A stretch of 64,000 nucleotides of DNA, from NCBI RefSeq assembly GCF_000721605.1, contig NZ_JOIZ01000001.1:248001-312000 (forward strand), written 5' to 3'. Under the pieces are notes generated by a model, which was not told where the DNA came from, ran no database searches, and saw only the letters and a list, made by a program, of their open reading frames with translations. This stretch comes from Streptomyces sp. NRRL S-37 (GTDB taxonomy: Bacteria > Actinomycetota > Actinomycetes > Streptomycetales > Streptomycetaceae). This document shows positions 60,346 through 64,000 of this stretch, in pieces. A program made the translations under genes and the position numbers. Within the stretch, counting starts at the first letter, position 1. Every line of letters begins with the position of its first letter.

Positions 60346-61725
60346 TCAGCCGAGTCCGGCCAGTTCGAGCAGGAGTTGTTTCACATCGGTGGCCGCGACG
60401 CGGTCTCCGACAGCGCGGGGGGTGGAGCAGATGAGGAGCGGACCGTCGTCGTCGCTCGCGGGGAGGCGGCCGTGGCTGCCGCGAATAGGTGAGGGGTCCA
60501 GGGGCACGACCGCCATGCGGTAGCGCATGCCGAGTTTCTTGCGCGCCAGTGCGCCGGCCGCCTTGACCTTGGCGTAGGGGTCGAGGGGATCCATGAAGAG
60601 CTCGACCGGGTCGTAGCCGGGTTTGCGGTGGATCTCGACGAGCTGCGCGAAGTCGGGCGCGCGGTCGTCGTCGAGCCAGTAGTAGTACGTGAACCAGGCG
60701 TCGGGTTCGGCGACGGCGACGAGTTCGCCGGCGCGCGGGTGGTCGAGGTGGTGGGCCTTCTTGCCCTCGTCGTCGAGGAGCTGCTCGATGCCGGGCAGTC
60801 CGTCCAGGGCCGCGTGGGTGGCGTCGAGGTCCTCGGGGCGGCGCACGTAGACGTGGGCGAGCTGGTGGTCGGCGACCGCGAAGGCGCGGGAGGCCATCGG
60901 GTCGAGGTACTCCATGCCGTCCTGGGTGTGCACCTCGAGCAGGCCCGCGCGGCGCAGGGCGCGGTTGATGTCCACGGGCCGGTTCACACGGGTGATGCCG
61001 TACTCGGACAGGGCGACGACGGTACGGCCCTCGGCGCGGGCGTCGTCCAGCAGCGGGGCCAGGGCGGCGTCGAGGTCGGTGGCCGCCTTCAGGGAGCGCG
61101 GGTCGTCGGGGCCGAAGCGCTGCAGGTCGTAGTCGAGGTGAGGGAGGTAGCACAGGGTCAGGTCGGGGTGGCGGGTGCGCATGATGTGGCGGGTGGCGTC
61201 GATGATCCACTGGCTGGAAACCAGGTCGGCGCCGGGGCCCCAGAAGTGGAAGAGGGGGAAGGTGCCGAATTTCTCGGTGAGTTCGTCGTGCAGGGCGGGC
61301 GGCCGGGTGTAGCAGTCGGGTTCCTTGCGGCCGTCGGCGTAGTAGACGGGGCGGGGGGTGACGGTGATGTCGGTGTCGGCGCCCATGGCGTACCACCAGC
61401 AGATGTTGGCGACGGTGTAGCCGGGGTGGGCGCGGCGGGCGGCGTCCCAGAGCTTGTCGCCGGCGACGAGGCCGTTGTGCTGCCGCCACAGCAGTACGTC
61501 GCCGAGCTCGCGGAAGTACCAGCCGTTGCCGACGATGCCGTGCTCGGAGGGCATGGTGCCGGTGAGGAAGGTGGACTGGGCGGCGCAGGTGACGGCGGGC
61601 AGGACGGTGCCGAGCGGGGCGCGGGAGCCGGACCGGCCGAGCGTCTTGAGGTGGGGCATGTGGTCGAGGAGACGGGGGGTGAGGCCCACGACGTCGAGGA
61701 CGAGCAGGGGGGTGGGGTCGGTCAT
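60346..61725 (-). CDS. eboF: EboF-like type I phosphodiesterase/nucleotide pyrophosphatase
   Basis: A 459-residue alkaline-phosphatase-superfamily phosphodiesterase. LLVLDVVGLTPRLLDHMPHL opens the fold. The nucleophile Thr is expected in PAVTCAAQSTFLTG, and metal ligands in YLPHLDYDLQRFGP and ALSEYGI. The ATG at 61725 overlaps the eboE stop by four bases. With eboA, eboB and eboE upstream this is the conserved ebo set. In Nostoc that set is needed to move a scytonemin precursor to the periplasm; in actinobacteria the metabolite is unknown. It is not a BREX PglZ, which has a different domain order and no ebo context. Confidence 0.85.
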   Translation of the reverse strand: MTDPTPLLVLDVVGLTPRLLDHMPHLKTLGRSGSRAPLGTVLPAVTCAAQSTFLTGTMPSEHGIVGNGWYFRELGDVLLWRQHNGLVAGDKLWDAARRAHPGYTVANICWWYAMGADTDITVTPRPVYYADGRKEPDCYTRPPALHDELTEKFGTFPLFHFWGPGADLVSSQWIIDATRHIMRTRHPDLTLCYLPHLDYDLQRFGPDDPRSLKAATDLDAALAPLLDDARAEGRTVVALSEYGITRVNRPVDINRALRRAGLLEVHTQDGMEYLDPMASRAFAVADHQLAHVYVRRPEDLDATHAALDGLPGIEQLLDDEGKKAHHLDHPRAGELVAVAEPDAWFTYYYWLDDDRAPDFAQLVEIHRKPGYDPVELFMDPLDPYAKVKAAGALARKKLGMRYRMAVVPLDPSPIRGSHGRLPASDDDGPLLICSTPRAVGDRVAATDVKQLLLELAGLG

Positions 61726-62891
61726 GGGAGTTCCTTCAGGCCGAGGTCCGTCAGGAGGTCGCGGGCCAGGGTGAGTTCGGCGGCGATGCCGTCGGCGAGC
61801 TGGGTTCGGCCGCGGGGGCGCAGCTCGGGCGGGAGGGCCTGCCAGGTGTAGGTCTCGACCTCCAGGTGGCGGGTGAGCGGGTGCGGGCCGCCGACGAGCC
61901 GGGTCAGGACGGACTTCAGGACGGGCAGCGTGGAGGTGAGGGGCGCGGCGGGGGCCGCGTGCAGCGGGACGTGGAAGTGGGAGCGCCAGGGTGCCGCGTC
62001 GGGCAGGGCGTCGCCGGCCAGGGCCTCGTCGAGGTCGTCGGTGCCGCGCAGTCCGGCGAGGGTGGAGGTGCGGGTCTGGTGCAGGAAGCGGGGTTCGGCG
62101 AAGGCGGCGAGCGCCTCGCGGACCTCGGAGAGGTGGGGCTGTTCGGCGTGCAGGGCGGCGGAGAGCTGGGACTTGACCACGGGCACGCCGGCCCGGGTGA
62201 GGTCGTCCAGGGCGGTGTGCGGGTCTTCGAAGGAGGTGGCGAGGTGACAGGTGTCGACACAGATGCCGACGCGGTCGTGGGCGATCGCGGTGAGCGGGGC
62301 GATGGCGTCCCGAGTGGTCTCGACGACGCAGCCGGGTTCCGGTTCCAGGGCGACGCGGATGGAGCGTCCGGTCAGTTCCTGGAGGGCGTCGAGGCGTTCG
62401 GCGAGGGTGCGCAGGGCGGTGCGGGCCGTCTGCGCGCGCTGCTCGTCGTAGGCGGTGCGCCAGGCCAGCGGCAGGGTGGAGATGCTGCCGTCGGTGACGT
62501 CGTCGGGGAGGAGTCCGGCGAGGACGCGGGCCAGGGAGGTGGTGTGCTCCAGCCGCTCGGGGTCGGCCCAGTCCGGCTTGTAGACGCGGTACTTGACCTC
62601 CTCGGCGCCGAAGCCCTCGTAGGGGAAGCCGTTGAGGGTGACGACCTCCAGGCCGCGCCGGTCGAGTTCGCAGCGCAGTCCGCGCAGGGCGGCGGGGTCG
62701 GTGACGAGGGCGTGGGCGGCGTCCCTGGCGAGCCACAGGCCGATGCCGAGCCTGTCCCGGCCGAGGCGGCGGCGGACGGGTTCGCAGTGGTCGCGGAGCT
62801 GGGCGAGGACTCCGTCCAGGGTTTCGGCGGGGTGCACGTTGGTGCAGTAGGCGAGGTGGACGGTGGAGCCGTCGGGGTGGCGGAAGCGCAT
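61722..62891 (-). CDS. eboE: Metabolite traffic protein EboE (TIM barrel)
   Basis: A 389-residue xylose-isomerase-like barrel. Start ATG at 62891 with GGAGG eight bases upstream. HLAYCTNVHPAETLDGVLAQ at the N-terminus, FPYEGFGAEEVKYRVYKPDW and VGICVDTCHLATSFEDP are characteristic of EboE. It overlaps eboF by four bases and follows eboB by three, so the set is one operon. The reaction is unknown. Confidence 0.88.
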   Translation of the reverse strand: MRFRHPDGSTVHLAYCTNVHPAETLDGVLAQLRDHCEPVRRRLGRDRLGIGLWLARDAAHALVTDPAALRGLRCELDRRGLEVVTLNGFPYEGFGAEEVKYRVYKPDWADPERLEHTTSLARVLAGLLPDDVTDGSISTLPLAWRTAYDEQRAQTARTALRTLAERLDALQELTGRSIRVALEPEPGCVVETTRDAIAPLTAIAHDRVGICVDTCHLATSFEDPHTALDDLTRAGVPVVKSQLSAALHAEQPHLSEVREALAAFAEPRFLHQTRTSTLAGLRGTDDLDEALAGDALPDAAPWRSHFHVPLHAAPAAPLTSTLPVLKSVLTRLVGGPHPLTRHLEVETYTWQALPPELRPRGRTQLADGIAAELTLARDLLTDLGLKELP

Positions 62892-62894
62892 GGC

Positions 62895-63785
62895 TCACGC
62901 CTCCGTGGCGGGGGCGCCGGCCGGCTGTGGCTCGTCTCTCGGGGCGCCGCGCAGGATGGAGTTGCCCTCGTGGGTGGCGCCGGGGGCGTCGACGTCGAGG
63001 TTCAGGCGGCCGCTGAGGCCGTAGAAGGCGACGGGGTTGCGCCACAGCACCCGGTCGACGTCGTCCTCGGTGAAACCCTCGGCGAGCATCAGGTCGGCGA
63101 CCTTGCGGGTCTTGAGAGGGTCGCTCCTGCCCCAGTCGGCGGCGGAGTTCACCAGGACCTGCTCGGGGCCGTAGGCGCGCAGGATGGCGACCATTCGTTC
63201 CTCGTCCATCTTGGTGTCGGGATAGACGGAGAAGCCGAGCCAGGCGCCGCTGTCCTTGGCCTCCTTGACGGTGGTCTCGTTGAGGTGGTCGACCAGGACG
63301 CGGTCGACGGGCAGGGCGGACTCGCGGACGACGTCCAGGGTGCGGCGCAGCCCGGCGAGCTTGTCGCGGTGCGGGGTGTGCACCAGCGCGGGCAGGCCGT
63401 GGTCGGCGGCGAGCTGGAGCTGGGCGGCGAGGGCGGTGTCCTCGGCGGGGGTCATGGAGTCGTAGCCGATCTCGCCGACGGCCACCACGTTGTCCTTGAC
63501 GAGATACCGGGGCAGCGCGTCGAGGACGGGCGTGCAGCGCGGGTCGTTGGCCTCCTTGGGGTTGAGGGCGAGCGTGCAGTGGTGGGCGATGCCGTACTGG
63601 GCGGCGCGGAAGGGCTCCCAGCCGAGGAGGGCGTCGAAGTAGTCGAGGAAGGAGGCCGGGGAGGTGCGGGGCTGGCCGAGCCAGAAGGAGGGCTCGACGA
63701 CGGCGCGGACGCCCGCGGCGTACATGGCCTCGTAGTCGTCGGTGGTGCGCGACGTCATGTGGATGTGGGGGTCGAAGATACGCAT
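62895..63785 (-). CDS. eboB: EboB-like TatD-family metal-dependent hydrolase
   Basis: A 296-residue TatD/amidohydrolase-type barrel. The HxH metal motif is in FDPHIHMTSRTTDD at the N-terminus, with further ligands expected in EIGYDS and VHTPHRDK. Its start overlaps the eboA stop. The C-terminal tail, after LSGRLNLDV, is short and Pro/Ala-rich. It is part of the ebo operon. Confidence 0.87.
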   Translation of the reverse strand: MRIFDPHIHMTSRTTDDYEAMYAAGVRAVVEPSFWLGQPRTSPASFLDYFDALLGWEPFRAAQYGIAHHCTLALNPKEANDPRCTPVLDALPRYLVKDNVVAVGEIGYDSMTPAEDTALAAQLQLAADHGLPALVHTPHRDKLAGLRRTLDVVRESALPVDRVLVDHLNETTVKEAKDSGAWLGFSVYPDTKMDEERMVAILRAYGPEQVLVNSAADWGRSDPLKTRKVADLMLAEGFTEDDVDRVLWRNPVAFYGLSGRLNLDVDAPGATHEGNSILRGAPRDEPQPAGAPATEA

Positions 63786-64000
63786 CAGGACTCCTTGCCG
63801 TGGGGGTCGTCCGTGCCGTGCGGCGGGGTGGCGGGGGCGGACTCGGTCAGGGCCAGGACGCGGTGCAGGTCCTCGGGGACGGTGCGGCCGGCGGCGGTGC
63901 GTTCCGCGGCGTAGTCGCCGAGCATGCGGGCGAGTTCGCCGTCGCCCCGGGCGCGCCGGTCCAGGTCCGCCACGTGGTCCAGGCCGACACCGGTGAACAG
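63785..64000 (-). CDS. eboA: EboA-family protein (C-terminal 71 residues; start outside window)
   Basis: The frame is open to the window edge. The visible part (LFTGVGLDHVADLDRRARGD, ARMLGDYAAERTAAGR, VPEDLHRVLAL) matches the C-terminus of EboA-domain proteins. Its stop overlaps the eboB start. eboC (UbiA-like) and eboD (dehydroquinate synthase-like) are not in the window and may lie upstream. Confidence 0.8.
   Translation of the reverse strand: MFTGVGLDHVADLDRRARGDGELARMLGDYAAERTAAGRTVPEDLHRVLALTESAPATPPHGTDDPHGKES

Noticed and set aside
60346..61725. Alkaline-phosphatase-superfamily gene as a BREX PglZ
   Set aside because: It sits in an ebo operon far from the methylases and matches EboF-type phosphodiesterases; PglZ has extra N-terminal domains not seen here.
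1..64000. CRISPR arrays
   Set aside because: No regularly spaced repeats with unique spacers were seen; the tandem arrays at 44614 and 50091 have no spacers.

Overview
The window is typical high-GC actinobacterial chromosome. About 70 percent GC in most genes, purine-rich ribosome binding sites with frequent GTG starts, paired XRE/DUF5753 and DUF397 regulators, DUF574 methyltransferases, RsbW-like ATPases and Ser/Thr kinases all point to Streptomyces or a close relative.

Layout. (1) 1-907 is the 3' end of an MFS symporter, closed by a strong hairpin. (2) 1081-12827 is a same-strand run: a HTH/N6-adenine methylase with an HsdS-like tail, a Ser/Thr kinase, a SNF2-type helicase and a 1694-residue Eco57I/PglX-like methylase, ended by a perfect hairpin. 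It resembles the DrmD-DrmMI part of class 1 DISARM and also BREX/Pgl gene sets, but no drmB, drmC, pglZ or brxC/pglY is visible. (3) 12.9-35.4 kb is accessory DNA: two near-duplicate XRE-DUF397 modules, a membrane-anchored STAND NTPase with 14 WD40 blades, lipoproteins and single-pass membrane proteins, two near-identical anti-sigma-type ATPases, a truncated AAA ATPase, two adjacent small genes sharing an amyloid-signalling-like motif, and remnants of at least three IS5-family transposases. (4) 35465-44601 is a tightly coupled pair: a 2287-residue DEAD/DUF1998 helicase with a Vsr/DUF559-like nuclease segment, and a RelE-like domain fused to a UvrD-type helicase. A second Ser/Thr kinase faces this pair.

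(5) 45.7-48.4 kb holds an EcsC-family gene, a decayed alpha/beta hydrolase, a lipoprotein and tRNA-Leu(GAG), whose 3' end faces the accessory region. (6) 48.5-59.0 kb is an oxalate/C2-acid cluster: aldehyde dehydrogenase and a second sucCD pair on the minus strand, diverging across an 8+8 bp inverted repeat from a TPP-dependent oxalyl-CoA decarboxylase-like enzyme, formyl-CoA transferase (frc), an NDP-forming acyl-CoA synthetase and an OFA-family oxalate/formate transporter. (7) 59.0-64.0 kb is a minus-strand operon of ebo genes (eboA partial, eboB, eboE, eboF) followed by a Tat-exported TIM-barrel protein.

The most interesting content is the defence-like island. Two helicase/methylase modules, each with a Ser/Thr kinase beside it, flank 22 kb of regulators, STAND-type and amyloid-motif genes and IS debris. 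Whether the two modules form one split system or two independent ones cannot be decided from this sequence alone.
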